From Paenibacillus pasadenensis DSM 19293 (GTDB lineage Bacteria > Bacillota > Bacilli > Paenibacillales > Paenibacillaceae): a stretch of DNA of 64,000 nucleotides. This document shows, piece after piece, positions 21,705 through 29,773 of this stretch (position 1 is its first letter; the number at the start of each line of letters is the position of its first letter). The stretch spans positions 62,001 to 126,000 of the forward strand of contig NZ_AULW01000001.1 of NCBI RefSeq assembly GCF_000422485.1, read 5' to 3'. Under the pieces are notes generated by a model. That model saw only the letters and a list, made by a program, of their open reading frames with translations, did not search any database and was not told the origin of the DNA. Made by a program: the position numbers and the translations under genes.

Positions 21705-22643
21705 CTAGGCGCCGGCCGGATCGAGCTGCGGCCGCGGACCGCCCGCCGTGCGGGTGCGGCTCTGCTTGCCCTCCACGCTGACCGGCACGTCGCCCGCCAG
21801 CGTCACGCGGCGCACGATGCGGCGCTGCTCGCCGTAGTCGTTGACCGCCACATGCTGCGTCGCGCGATTGTCCCAGATGACGACGTCGCCTTCCTCCCAG
21901 CGCCAGCGCACCGTATGGTTCAGCCGCACGACATGCTCCTGGAACAGCTCGAGCAGCTGCCGGGACGCCGAAGTGGATACGTTCAGGATGCGCTTGGCGA
22001 AGCTGCCAAGCACGAGCGCCTTTTCGCCCGTATCGGGCAGCACGCGGACGAGCGGATGCTCCGTCTCGTAGACGGTGGACGCGAACACCTGGCGGTAATC
22101 GCGCTCCTGCTCCAGCGGCACGCCCTTGCGCTGAGCCGCCACCGCATAGTCGAAGTCGTTGCTGTGCACCGCCCACAGCCGCTCGGCCAGCTCCTTCAGC
22201 TCCTGCGGAAGGCTCTCGTAGGCCGCGGCCGTATTCGCCCATACGGTGTCGCCGCCGGCCTCCGGAACGACGACCGCGCGCAGGATCGACGCCGACGGAT
22301 ACGCATCAAGGAACGTGATGTCCGTATGCCACTGGTCCGCCCGGCCGCCATGCTGCGAGTCGACGTCAAGGATGTAGCCCGTCCCTTCCTTGGAAGGGAC
22401 CGTCGGATGGGCGAACGGCTGCCCGAGCCGGGCGGCGAACGCCTCCTGCGCGGCGTCGTCCAGATGGCCCTGGCCGCGGAAGAACAGCACCTTATGCCGC
22501 GCGAGCGCCTCGCGCAGCCGGACGATATCCTCCTCGCCGAGCCGATCCGACAGCACCACTCCGCTCACTTCCGCTCCCGTCGCCGGCGTGACCGGCCGGA
22601 TTTCCCATGCTCCACTCTGCTCTGCCTGCTGCTGCTCGCTCAT
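21705..22643 (-). CDS. TauD/TfdA-family Fe(II)/2-oxoglutarate dioxygenase
   Basis: 312 aa. The iron ligands are H106 and D108 (QWHTDITFLD) and H264 (RATQHVAVNDYG); the 2-oxoglutarate arginine is in GEQRRIVRRVTLAG. N-terminal IRPVTPATGAEVSGV is also typical of TauD. Start 22643 is chosen because AGGAGG is 9 bases upstream; another ATG, at 22652, touches that site. Such enzymes hydroxylate sulfonates (taurine) or related compounds to release sulfite; the exact substrate is unknown, and no sulfonate transporter is nearby. The leader contains an intrinsic terminator before the start codon, so premature termination is likely to regulate it. Confidence 0.93.
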   Translation of the reverse strand: MSEQQQAEQSGAWEIRPVTPATGAEVSGVVLSDRLGEEDIVRLREALARHKVLFFRGQGHLDDAAQEAFAARLGQPFAHPTVPSKEGTGYILDVDSQHGGRADQWHTDITFLDAYPSASILRAVVVPEAGGDTVWANTAAAYESLPQELKELAERLWAVHSNDFDYAVAAQRKGVPLEQERDYRQVFASTVYETEHPLVRVLPDTGEKALVLGSFAKRILNVSTSASRQLLELFQEHVVRLNHTVRWRWEEGDVVIWDNRATQHVAVNDYGEQRRIVRRVTLAGDVPVSVEGKQSRTRTAGGPRPQLDPAGA

Positions 22644-22675
22644 CCTTTTCATCCTCCTGTTGCCCTTCTGCCTGG

Positions 22676-22817
22676 AAAAAAAGCCAAAAAGGCCCACGAC
22701 AGCTCCTGTACGCTGTCATGGACCTCCGGTTTGACCGGCGGGCCTATTCCCAAGTTTCCCGGGCTATTTATTTGGTCTTTCTGCATTCATCCTACCGCTC
22801 GATGCAGCAGCTGTCAA
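22676..22817 (-). promoter_or_regulatory. Promoter and terminator-containing leader of the TauD-like gene (candidate riboswitch or attenuator)
   Basis: Minus strand: -35 TTGACA (22812-22817), 17-base spacer, -10 TAGGAT (22789-22794). The roughly 140-base leader has three hairpins: H1 CCCGGGAAACTTGGG (22749-22763), H2 CCGGTCAAACCGG (22726-22738), and H3, a 13-bp stem GGTCCATGACAGC/GCTGTCGTGGGCC (22691-22724), followed by TTTTTGGCTTTTTTT (22676-22690). H3 is a classical terminator ahead of the gene. GGCCC at the end of H1 (22739-22743) can pair with GGGCC of the H3 arm, giving an alternative multibranch fold. I recognise no T-box, S-box or other common riboswitch consensus. Confidence 0.75.
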
Positions 22818-22818
22818 T

Positions 22819-23760
22819 CTATATTTTTATATTCCTACCCGAATAGTGTGAATAGGTGGATTCCAGCCGCTTTTTCATCGCGATGCCCGCCAGCGGCTCC
22901 AGCTCCGGACCCAGCTTGCGCAGGATCCGGTACGGCTCCCAGCCCAGTCCGCTGTAAAGCAGCAGCGCCTTGGCATTCGGGCTATGGCAGACGAGATGCA
23001 GCTCGTCCGCGCCTAGCCTTTCCCCGGCGTCCCGGCACAGCTTCAGCAGCAGCGCCTCGGCGGCGCCTCGCCCCCGCAGCTCGGGATTCACGATGACGTT
23101 GCCGATCCACCATTGCCCCTCGTCCTCATACACGTTGGCGTAGGCGGCCGGCGTCCCAGAGGCGTCCAGCATCAGCGTCGGCAGCCGGCGCTCCGCGGCG
23201 CGCGCCTGCAGCCGCTCCGCCCGCAGCGGCCAGCCGCCGCTCGGGAACATGTAGTACGCTTCCGATCGGCTGCGCGGCCAGCCTGCGATCTTCTCGAAGT
23301 CGGCCGCCTCCGGCTCGCGGCTGCCGTAGCGGCGCAGCTCGCAGCGCCAGCGCTCGCGGCCGGGATGGAGCTCGCCGAGCGGACGCGCCGTGCAGCCGAT
23401 GCGCCGATAAAAGCCGACGGCGTCGTCGTCCGTCTCGGCGACGAGCCGGCCTGCCGCGGAGCGCTCGAGCGCATGCCGGACGAGCCTGCGGCCGATGCCG
23501 CAGCGCTCCGCCTCGGGCAGCACCGCCAGATGCCGCAGCTCGACGCCGCCGTCCGCCTCCCTCCGCCACCCGGCCAGTCCGACGAGCCTTCCTTGCTCGA
23601 TCCGTCCGGCCAGCTCCAGCTCCGGCTCGCTTTCGTAGCGGGCTGCGATCTCCGCGGCCCGGCCGGGATCGAACAGCGAGCGGGCGAGCAGCGCGTTCCG
23701 CTCCTCCCGAGGCCCGGTCCGCAGATCGATCCATCCGCCCTTCCCCTCCGGCGCCGTCAG
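22819..23760 (-). CDS. Tandem GNAT acetyltransferase (two GNAT domains)
   Basis: About 313 aa. Domain 1 (residues about 10-145) has LAVLPEAERCGIGRRLV as acetyl-CoA motif A; domain 2 (about 160-313) has NVIVNPELRGRGAAEALL and a closing SGLGWEPYRILRKLG. The start is uncertain: there is no ATG or GTG near the beginning of the homology. I place it at a CTG (23760) overlapping the SGNH stop codon (CTGA), implying translational coupling. The next in-frame ATG upstream (23964) would overlap the SGNH gene by about 200 bases, which is unlikely. The substrate is unknown. Stop 22819 is two bases from the -35 of the TauD-like promoter. Confidence 0.78.
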   Translation of the reverse strand: MTAPEGKGGWIDLRTGPREERNALLARSLFDPGRAAEIAARYESEPELELAGRIEQGRLVGLAGWRREADGGVELRHLAVLPEAERCGIGRRLVRHALERSAAGRLVAETDDDAVGFYRRIGCTARPLGELHPGRERWRCELRRYGSREPEAADFEKIAGWPRSRSEAYYMFPSGGWPLRAERLQARAAERRLPTLMLDASGTPAAYANVYEDEGQWWIGNVIVNPELRGRGAAEALLLKLCRDAGERLGADELHLVCHSPNAKALLLYSGLGWEPYRILRKLGPELEPLAGIAMKKRLESTYSHYSGRNIKI

Positions 23761-24389
23761 ATCGCCTGCACCGCCTTCAGCCAAGCCTCGGCGATCAGCG
23801 CCGCGCCCGCCGCGGACGGGTGAACGCCGTCCGGAGCCCAATAGGCCGGACCGGTCCGAGCCGCCGCTTGCGCGAACAGGCCGTCCAGCGGCACATAGAG
23901 CGTCTTGTACTCGCCGGCCAGCTCGCGGACGGCCTGGATTTTCGGATCGAGATCTTCCCGCCACGCCTTCTGCCCTTCGTTCACGGGCAGCACGAACGGC
24001 TCGACGAGCACGAGCCGCGGCGAAGAAGCCTCGAGCGCCCGCTCGATCAGCCGGCGATAGCCGTCCTTGTACGCCTGCGCGGTCGTCGGCGAGCCGCTGT
24101 CGTACCGGCGCCAGGTGTCGTTGATGCCGATGTAGATCGACAGCCAGTCCGGACGCAGCTCCAGGCAGTCCCGCTCCCAGCGCTCCTGCAGGTCAGCGAC
24201 ACGATCGCCTCCGATGCCCCGATTGAGGAAGCGCACCCCCTTCTCCGCATGCAGGCTGCCGAACCGGCCCGCCGCCAGAAGCGCGTAGCCCGCACCGAGG
24301 CTTGCCGCGTCGCCGCGGTCGCGTCCCGCGTCGGTAATGCTGTCTCCCTGGAACAATACGAGCGAATGCTCTTGAATAAGCGTCGTCAT
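23757..24389 (-). CDS. SGNH/GDSL hydrolase
   Basis: 210 aa. The four SGNH blocks are visible: block I FQGDSITDAG (Ser17), block II NRGIGGDRV (Gly), block III YIGINDTW (Asn90) and block V APDGVHPSAAG (Asp187, His190). The length matches cytoplasmic acetyl/acyl-esterases of this family. No signal peptide. GGAGGT lies about 11 bases upstream. Likely a carbohydrate or lipid esterase; the substrate is unknown. It is followed without a gap by the tandem GNAT gene. Confidence 0.92.
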   Translation of the reverse strand: MTTLIQEHSLVLFQGDSITDAGRDRGDAASLGAGYALLAAGRFGSLHAEKGVRFLNRGIGGDRVADLQERWERDCLELRPDWLSIYIGINDTWRRYDSGSPTTAQAYKDGYRRLIERALEASSPRLVLVEPFVLPVNEGQKAWREDLDPKIQAVRELAGEYKTLYVPLDGLFAQAAARTGPAYWAPDGVHPSAAGAALIAEAWLKAVQAI

Positions 24390-24448
24390 CTGTGCAAAGC
24401 ACCTCCAAGAGCCAGTATAAACCGGGGCCGCTGGAAAAGGATACCGTG

Positions 24449-24478
24449 AAAATCGGACGTTTCGCCGAAACGCCCGAT
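24449..24478 (-). terminator. Terminator after the YeiH-type gene
   Basis: Minus strand: ATCGGGCGTTTCG/CGAAACGTCCGAT hairpin (one mismatch), followed by TTTCACGG. It lies 75 bases past the YeiH-type stop and before the SGNH ribosome site. Confidence 0.6.
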
Positions 24479-24551
24479 GCGCTCTCCTGGCTCATGCCCG
24501 CTCCGGAGACGGAATCTCGTTCCGCTTCGAAACGGCAGGCTTTCGGCCCGC

Positions 24552-25739
24552 TCATCCTCCCAGTCCGAACAAGCGGACGAGGCCGTAGCCGAGCGCGGCC
24601 AGCAGCAGCGAGCCGATCAGGCCGGCGGCGAACACGCGCCCGCCCAGCCGGCGGAACGTGGCGAAGTCGACGCCGAGCCCGAGGCCCGCCATCCCCATCG
24701 CGATCAGCAGGTAGGCGGCCGTCGTCATGCCTTGCGCGGCCGCCTGCGGCACGATGCCGAGCGTATGGACGCCGCTCATCGCCAGGAAGCCGAGGATGAA
24801 CCACGGCGCCGCCACGCGCGTCCGTCCTGCGCCGCCGCCAGCCGAAGCGTCCTGCGCGGCGGCGCGCCGCGACTCGCGGCGCTGCGCCCACAGCCCGATC
24901 AGCAGCGCCGCCGGCACGAGCATCGCGACCCGCGTCAGCTTCACGAGCACGGCCATGTCCAGCGCCTCCTGGCCGAACGGCTCCGCCGCCGCCAGCGCAT
25001 GGGCGACCTCGTGCAGCGTCGATCCGGCCCAGGCGCCGTAAGCGGCCGGGGCGAGCTGCAGCAGCGGCTGCAGCAGCGTGTACGCGATCGTGAAGATCGT
25101 GCCGAGGATGGCGACCGTCGCGGCCGCGACAGCGGTCTCCTCGCCCCTCGCCTTCAGCTGCGGCGAGATCGCCGCGACAGCGGCGGCGCCGCAGATCGCC
25201 GTGCCGCAGGCGGTCAGCAGAGCGAGCCTGCGGTCCGCTCCGAGCCTGCCCGCCAGCCAGCAGACGAACGGGATCGTCAGCGCGACATGGATCGCATCGA
25301 TCGCCAGCACGCCGGGACCTGCCGCGACGATGTCTCCGAGATCGAGGCGCATGCCGAGCAGCACGATGCCGAGGCGCAGCAGCTGCTTGGAGGAAAAGGC
25401 GATGCCGGCGGCCGCGCTCAGCGGCACGCCTCCCAGCCATTCGCGGTAGGCCATGCCGAGCAGGATGGCCAGCACGAGCGGCCCCAGCACGCCGAAGCCC
25501 GGCAGCTCGCCGAGCATCCTGCCGGCGGCGGCCAGCAGCGCGGTCAGGAACAATCCCGGCAGCAGGCTCGGCCTGCGCCAGGCAGCGCCTTGCCTCCGCG
25601 TCGGGCGAAATGCCTTCGTCTCCAACCGCATCCGCGCCCTGCCGTCCGCCTTCGCCTCGGCTGGCATCCGCGCCGCCGCGCTCCGTGCGCCTGCGCTCCT
25701 CTCGAGCCCGACTGCTATTTTCCCGACATTGCCCGCCAT
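24552..25739 (-). CDS. YeiH-type (UPF0324/PSE family) putative sulfate exporter
   Basis: 395 aa with about ten membrane segments. Family motifs: RLGIVLLGMRLDLGDIVAAG, TACGTAICGAAAVAAISP (a highly conserved Cys-Gly segment), AWAGSTLHEVAHALAA and ILGFLAMSGVHTLG. The first 55 residues are polar and basic; MAGNV (GGAGG four bases upstream) is the most likely start, but residue 37 (MRLETK) is possible. The family was proposed to export sulfate or other anions, which is not firmly shown. A sulfur link with the nearby TauD-like gene is possible but not supported by operon structure. Confidence 0.87.
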   Translation of the reverse strand: MAGNVGKIAVGLERSAGARSAAARMPAEAKADGRARMRLETKAFRPTRRQGAAWRRPSLLPGLFLTALLAAAGRMLGELPGFGVLGPLVLAILLGMAYREWLGGVPLSAAAGIAFSSKQLLRLGIVLLGMRLDLGDIVAAGPGVLAIDAIHVALTIPFVCWLAGRLGADRRLALLTACGTAICGAAAVAAISPQLKARGEETAVAAATVAILGTIFTIAYTLLQPLLQLAPAAYGAWAGSTLHEVAHALAAAEPFGQEALDMAVLVKLTRVAMLVPAALLIGLWAQRRESRRAAAQDASAGGGAGRTRVAAPWFILGFLAMSGVHTLGIVPQAAAQGMTTAAYLLIAMGMAGLGLGVDFATFRRLGGRVFAAGLIGSLLLAALGYGLVRLFGLGG

Positions 25740-25839
25740 GCGCCTCGCCTCCAGCCCGCTCTTGCTTGTTGCTATCCACGATACCGCAGAGGGGCCGGAA
25801 TTCCCAATCCGAATGTCCGATGCGATCGATCAGCAAATC

Positions 25840-26655
25840 TTATAAGCGGCGCAGGAACGCGGTCACCTCCTCGATGAAGGCGGATTCCATCTCCACATTC
25901 GGCAGATGGGCGGAGGGCAGGACAAGCAGCTCTGCGCCCGGTATCGTCTTGGCCAGCAGCTCTCCGTGCTCGGGCAGCGTCACCGGATCCTGCTCGCCGG
26001 CGATGACCAGCGTCGGCCGGTCGATGAGCGAGGCCGTCCGGCGCAGGTCCATGTCGCGGATGGCAGCCCAGCTTCCCGCGATTCCCTGCGGACGGGTAGC
26101 GAGCACCATCTCGCGGAACGACTTGACGATCGGATTGTCCGGCGTCAGCATGGACGAGGGGAACCAGTTCTTCATGAACGACTCCGCGGTCTCAGGCATG
26201 CTGCCCGGCTTCAGCACGGACGCGATCAGGCCTTCCCACAGCTCGGGCGAACCGAGATGAGCGGCGGTATTGCTCAGGATGAGCCGATCGATCCGCTCCG
26301 GCGCGTGGATCGCCACCCATTGCGCGACGATGCCGCCGAGCGACAGCCCCAGAAAATGGACCCGATCGATCCGAAGCGCGTCGAGCAGCTCGACGGCATC
26401 CCTTCCCAATCGGTCGAGCGAGTAAGGGCCAGCAGGCGTATCCGAGCCTCCATGCCCCCGATAATCATAGCGCAGCAGCCGGAAATGCTCCTTCAGCCGG
26501 GCAGCCTGCCCTTCCCACATGTCCATCGAAGTCGCGATCGAGTTCGCCAGCAGCAGCACCGGCTTATCCACCGATCCGTCGAGCCGGTACGCGATCCGCA
26601 CGCCGTCTCCCGTCGTGAACTCGAGCGCGCCTTGCTTCGTTTCAAGTGTCGCCAT
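25840..26655 (-). CDS. Alpha/beta hydrolase (3-oxoadipate enol-lactonase-like)
   Basis: 271 aa. Nucleophile elbow GLSLGG with Ser105; oxyanion-region phrase LLLANSIATSMDMWEGQ; RYDYRGHGGSD; acid Asp in IAGEQDPVT and His in PSAHLPNVE. This profile resembles PcaD-like enol-lactonases, though many such proteins have other substrates and no beta-ketoadipate genes are nearby. A good ribosome site (AAGGACG) precedes the ATG. Divergent from the Lrp regulator, which may control it. Confidence 0.87.
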   Translation of the reverse strand: MATLETKQGALEFTTGDGVRIAYRLDGSVDKPVLLLANSIATSMDMWEGQAARLKEHFRLLRYDYRGHGGSDTPAGPYSLDRLGRDAVELLDALRIDRVHFLGLSLGGIVAQWVAIHAPERIDRLILSNTAAHLGSPELWEGLIASVLKPGSMPETAESFMKNWFPSSMLTPDNPIVKSFREMVLATRPQGIAGSWAAIRDMDLRRTASLIDRPTLVIAGEQDPVTLPEHGELLAKTIPGAELLVLPSAHLPNVEMESAFIEEVTAFLRRL

Positions 26656-26682
26656 CGTCCTTCACTCCCTCTTTCGTTGATA

Positions 26683-26711
26683 GTGACAGTTTACGGAACC
26701 GGCACTACAAT
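26683..26711 (+). promoter_or_regulatory. Promoter of the Lrp-family gene
   Basis: -35 GTGACA (26683-26688), 17-base spacer, -10 TACAAT (26706-26711). Downstream, GAAATAAGA (26713-26721) and TCTTTATTTC (26746-26755) form an inverted repeat, a candidate site for the Lrp protein in the divergent intergenic region. Confidence 0.65.
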
Positions 26712-26801
26712 CGAAATAAGAAATCAACGGAGTTCGAGGGCTGAATCTTTATTTCTATCGTACGTTCAGGCCCTTGCCCGATAAAAACGAGGTGGCTCAG
26801 C

Positions 26802-27245
26802 ATGGATTCGATCGATTTCAAGATTTTGGCCATTCTGCACGACAATGCCAGGATCACAGTCTCGGAGATAGGCCGGATGATCGCGATGTCGCAGCCTGCC
26901 GTGACCGAAAGACTGCGCAAGCTGGAGGAGCGCGAAGTGATCACGGGGTACGGAGCCAAACTGTCGCCGTCCAAGCTAGGCAAGCATGCGGCCGCGTTCG
27001 TCCTGTTCAAGACCGCTTCGTGCAAGGACTTCGAAGCTTTTGCCGATACGGCCCCCGAGATCGTCGACCTCTACCGGACGAGCGGGGAGTACAACTATTT
27101 GATGAAGGTCATGACCGAAACGGGCGAGTCGCTGGAAGCGTTTCTGGAAACTTGCCACGCCTTCGGCTTCTCCTCGACTCTGGTCGTCCTTTCGACCCGA
27201 TTCGAAGACCGAAGCCTCGTCGCCGGCCGCGAAGCGCCCAACTAA
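26802..27245 (+). CDS. Lrp/AsnC-family transcriptional regulator
   Basis: 147 aa. The N-terminal HTH (DFKILAILHDNARITVSEIG, then MSQPAVTERLRKLEE) is followed by the RAM ligand-binding domain (residues 65-140: GEYNYLMKVMTETGESLEAF). AsnC-type regulators form octamers and sense amino acids. It is divergent from the alpha/beta hydrolase gene and probably regulates that gene and itself. It ends at a strong hairpin shared with spoVIF. Confidence 0.93.
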   Translation: MDSIDFKILAILHDNARITVSEIGRMIAMSQPAVTERLRKLEEREVITGYGAKLSPSKLGKHAAAFVLFKTASCKDFEAFADTAPEIVDLYRTSGEYNYLMKVMTETGESLEAFLETCHAFGFSSTLVVLSTRFEDRSLVAGREAPN

Positions 27246-27254
27246 GCGAGAGAA

Positions 27255-27288
27255 ATAAAAGCGGCTCCGCCCGAAGGCGGAGCCGCTT
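27255..27288. terminator. Bidirectional terminator between lrp and spoVIF
   Basis: Perfect 13-bp stem AAGCGGCTCCGCC/GGCGGAGCCGCTT with a CGAA tetraloop. The minus strand continues with TTTTATTTC, giving good termination for spoVIF; on the plus strand it ends the lrp mRNA less efficiently (no U-run). Confidence 0.88.
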
Positions 27289-27312
27289 GGCGTTCGAGGC
27301 GCCTCCGCCCGT

Positions 27313-27600
27313 TCAGCGGAACATGCCCCACAGCTTGATGAGATGGAACGTATTGTTCGGATCGATCTTCTGGCCGAGCACGAACTGCACGAGCTGCTCC
27401 TCCTGCGTGTCCGTCAGCTTCTCGTGCAGGATGCTCGCCGCGCTCTTGACGAGCTTGCGCACTTTGGCGCGGTCGGCGAGATCGTACTTGGTCAGCCCGT
27501 TCACGAGCAGCTTGATCCGCTCCTTGACGGCCGGGTTTTTCAGCTTCAGCTTGACGCGTTCGACGAATTCGGGCCGGATTCCGTATTTGACGTAGCTCAT
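27313..27600 (-). CDS. spoVIF: Stage VI sporulation protein F (SpoVIF)
   Basis: 95 aa, near the 86-95 aa of the family. Diagnostic text: IRPEFVERVKLKLKNPAVKE, LVNGLTKYDLADRAKV and IDPNNTFHLIKLWGMFR. In B. subtilis SpoVIF (YjcC) is a mother-cell protein needed for full spore-coat assembly. GGAGGT lies 9 bases before the ATG at 27600. A sporulation-type promoter lies about 60 bases upstream. Not part of the ylo-type block in B. subtilis, so its position next to recG is a rearrangement. Confidence 0.9.
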   Translation of the reverse strand: MSYVKYGIRPEFVERVKLKLKNPAVKERIKLLVNGLTKYDLADRAKVRKLVKSAASILHEKLTDTQEEQLVQFVLGQKIDPNNTFHLIKLWGMFR

Positions 27601-27654
27601 GCAGCAGGGCACCTCCATCGATTTGGTCGGGCTTCCGCCCCTAACCACCGATGT

Positions 27655-27681
27655 TACTATATGCCCTCGTCTGCCCGGAGT
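27655..27681 (-). promoter_or_regulatory. Candidate sigma-K/sigma-E promoter of spoVIF
   Basis: Minus strand: CATATAGTA (27655-27663) matches the sigma-K -10 consensus CATANNNTA, with the -35 AC at 27680-27681, 16 bases away. It lies between recG and spoVIF, with no vegetative -35/-10 pair, and fits mother-cell expression. Confidence 0.6.
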
Positions 27682-27709
27682 TGCCTCCTCCGCATTCGTC
27701 CATGCCGAT

Positions 27710-29773
27710 TCAGTCGAGCTGGCTGCCCTGGAAAATCGGATCCTTGGCGAGGATCGCGCGCAGCGGCGCGTATTCCTCCTCCGTCCAGAATCCGTCCTCG
27801 GCGGCCAGCTCCGCCGCGTCCTCGCGGGCCGCCTCCAGCACGGCGAAGTCCGCCGCCATGTCGGCCAGCTTGAAGTCCGGCATGCCGCTTTGCTTGGTGC
27901 CGAAAAAATCTCCCGGTCCGCGCAGCTCCAGGTCGCGGCGGGCCACCTCGAAGCCGTCGTCGGTCTCCTGCATGACCGCCATCCGCTCCTTGCCGGTCTC
28001 CGTCTTGGGATCCGCGACGAGCACGCAGTACGACGCATGGGCGCCGCGTCCGACGCGTCCGCGCAGCTGATGCAGCTGCGACAGCCCGAAGCGCTCCGCG
28101 TCCATGATGATCATGAGCGTCGCGTTCGGCACGTCGACGCCGACCTCGACGACCGTCGTGGCGACGAGCACCTGCACGTCCGCCGCGGCGAACGCCGCCA
28201 TGACCTCGTCCTTTTCCGATGCCGTCATGCGCCCGTGCAGCAGCCCGATCCGCAGATCGGGAAACGCCTGCTGCAGCTGCACGAACTGGTCGATCGCGTT
28301 CTGCACGTCGAGCTTCTCCGATTCCTCGATGAGCGGGCAGATGACGTACGCCTGCCGGCCGCCGTCGATCTCGCGCCGGATGAAGCCGTACACGCGGTCC
28401 ATCATGCCGTGCTTGACCCAGTACGTCTGGATCGGGATGCGCCCCTTCGGCCGCTCCTTGATCGTCGAGACGTCCATGTCGCCGAACGCCGTGATCGCCA
28501 GCGTCCGCGGAATCGGCGTCGCCGTCATCGTCAGCACGTCGGGGCTCGGCCCTTTGCGCCGCAGCACGCTGCGCTGGTTGACGCCGAAGCGATGCTGCTC
28601 GTCGGTGACGACGAGGCCGAGCGAGCGGAATTCCACATCGTCCTGGATGAGCGCATGCGTGCCGATGAGCACGTCGATCAGCCCCATCTGCAGGCCGGCG
28701 AGCAGGTCCCGGCGCTTCTTGTCGCTGACGCTGCCTGTCAGCAGCGCCGTCTGCAGCCCCGTCCCTTCGTACAGGCGCGTCAAGGAGCGCATGTGCTGCT
28801 CGGCTAAAATCTCGGTCGGCACCATGAGCGCGCCTTGATGGCCCGCCTTGACGGCGGCGAGCAGCGCGATCGCGGCGACGACGGTTTTGCCGGCGCCGAC
28901 GTCGCCCTGCAGCAGCCGGTTCATCGCCGACGGCTGGCGCATGTCGGCGAGAATCTCGTTGACGACCTTCTTCTGCGCATCGGTCAGCTCGAACGGCAGC
29001 GAGGCCGCGAACTGCCGGATGATCTCCGGGTCGACGCGATGCACGATGCCGTCCGCCTTGCGCCGGTTCAGCATGCGGTACGCCTGCAGCTTGAGCTGGA
29101 ACAGGAACAGCTCCTCGTAGACGAGCCGCCGCCGCGCGCCCTGGCCGTCCTTCGGATCGTCGGGATGATGGATGTGATAGACCGCCTCGCTTCTCGGCAT
29201 GAGGCGGTATTTGCGCAGCAGCCGCTCCGGCAGGTTCTCCTCCAGCAGCGGCCCGAACTGCTCCAGCGCCTGGCGGATCGTCTTGCGCATCCACGATTGC
29301 GTGATCGTGCCGCCGACGGAATAGACCGGCTGCAGCGTGCCGGTCTTGGCCGTTCCCTTGTCCGGAAACTCCGAATCGGTGACGGTGATCTGCATGCGCC
29401 GCGCATCCCACTTGCCGGTCAGCGTAATTTCCCGACCGAGCTGCAGCTGGTCCTTGATGAACATGCGGTTGAACCAGACGGCGGTGATCAGCTGCCCGTC
29501 CGCCTCCGTCTTCGCGGTGATGCGCGTCTTGCCCTTGCCGAAGCGGGCGACCATCGGCAGGCCGCGCACGATGCCTTGGATCGTGATCTTCTCTCCGTCC
29601 TTGACCTCGGCCAGCGAGCGCAGCCGGTAGTCCTCATAGCGGAACGGGAAGTAGTTCAGCAGATCCAGCACGGTATAGATGCCAAAGGCGTGAAGCTCCT
29701 GCTCCTTCGGAGCGCTCACGCCTTTGATTTGCCTCGCCGGAACGGATTCCGGCAGGGCAGATGGAGGATTCAT
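27710..29773 (-). CDS. recG: ATP-dependent DNA helicase RecG
   Basis: 687 aa, normal for RecG. The N-terminal wedge/OB domain (about 55-150) is followed by helicase domains with Walker A QGDVGAGKT (289-297), DEQHRFG (motif II), TMTATPIPRTLAI (motif III) and QLRGRVGRG (motif VI), and the C-terminal TRG region ending GPGDFFGTKQSGMPDFKLAD. RecG reverses stalled forks and processes D-loops. It overlaps degV by 4 bases, so the two are translationally coupled. The conserved neighbours upstream (fakA-like, yloU) match the B. subtilis ylo region. Confidence 0.97.
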   Translation of the reverse strand: MNPPSALPESVPARQIKGVSAPKEQELHAFGIYTVLDLLNYFPFRYEDYRLRSLAEVKDGEKITIQGIVRGLPMVARFGKGKTRITAKTEADGQLITAVWFNRMFIKDQLQLGREITLTGKWDARRMQITVTDSEFPDKGTAKTGTLQPVYSVGGTITQSWMRKTIRQALEQFGPLLEENLPERLLRKYRLMPRSEAVYHIHHPDDPKDGQGARRRLVYEELFLFQLKLQAYRMLNRRKADGIVHRVDPEIIRQFAASLPFELTDAQKKVVNEILADMRQPSAMNRLLQGDVGAGKTVVAAIALLAAVKAGHQGALMVPTEILAEQHMRSLTRLYEGTGLQTALLTGSVSDKKRRDLLAGLQMGLIDVLIGTHALIQDDVEFRSLGLVVTDEQHRFGVNQRSVLRRKGPSPDVLTMTATPIPRTLAITAFGDMDVSTIKERPKGRIPIQTYWVKHGMMDRVYGFIRREIDGGRQAYVICPLIEESEKLDVQNAIDQFVQLQQAFPDLRIGLLHGRMTASEKDEVMAAFAAADVQVLVATTVVEVGVDVPNATLMIIMDAERFGLSQLHQLRGRVGRGAHASYCVLVADPKTETGKERMAVMQETDDGFEVARRDLELRGPGDFFGTKQSGMPDFKLADMAADFAVLEAAREDAAELAAEDGFWTEEEYAPLRAILAKDPIFQGSQLD

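Noticed and set aside
22676-22817. T-box or S-box (SAM-I) leader
   Set aside because: The T-box AGGGTGGNACCGCG and S-box consensus segments are absent; left as an unclassified attenuator candidate.
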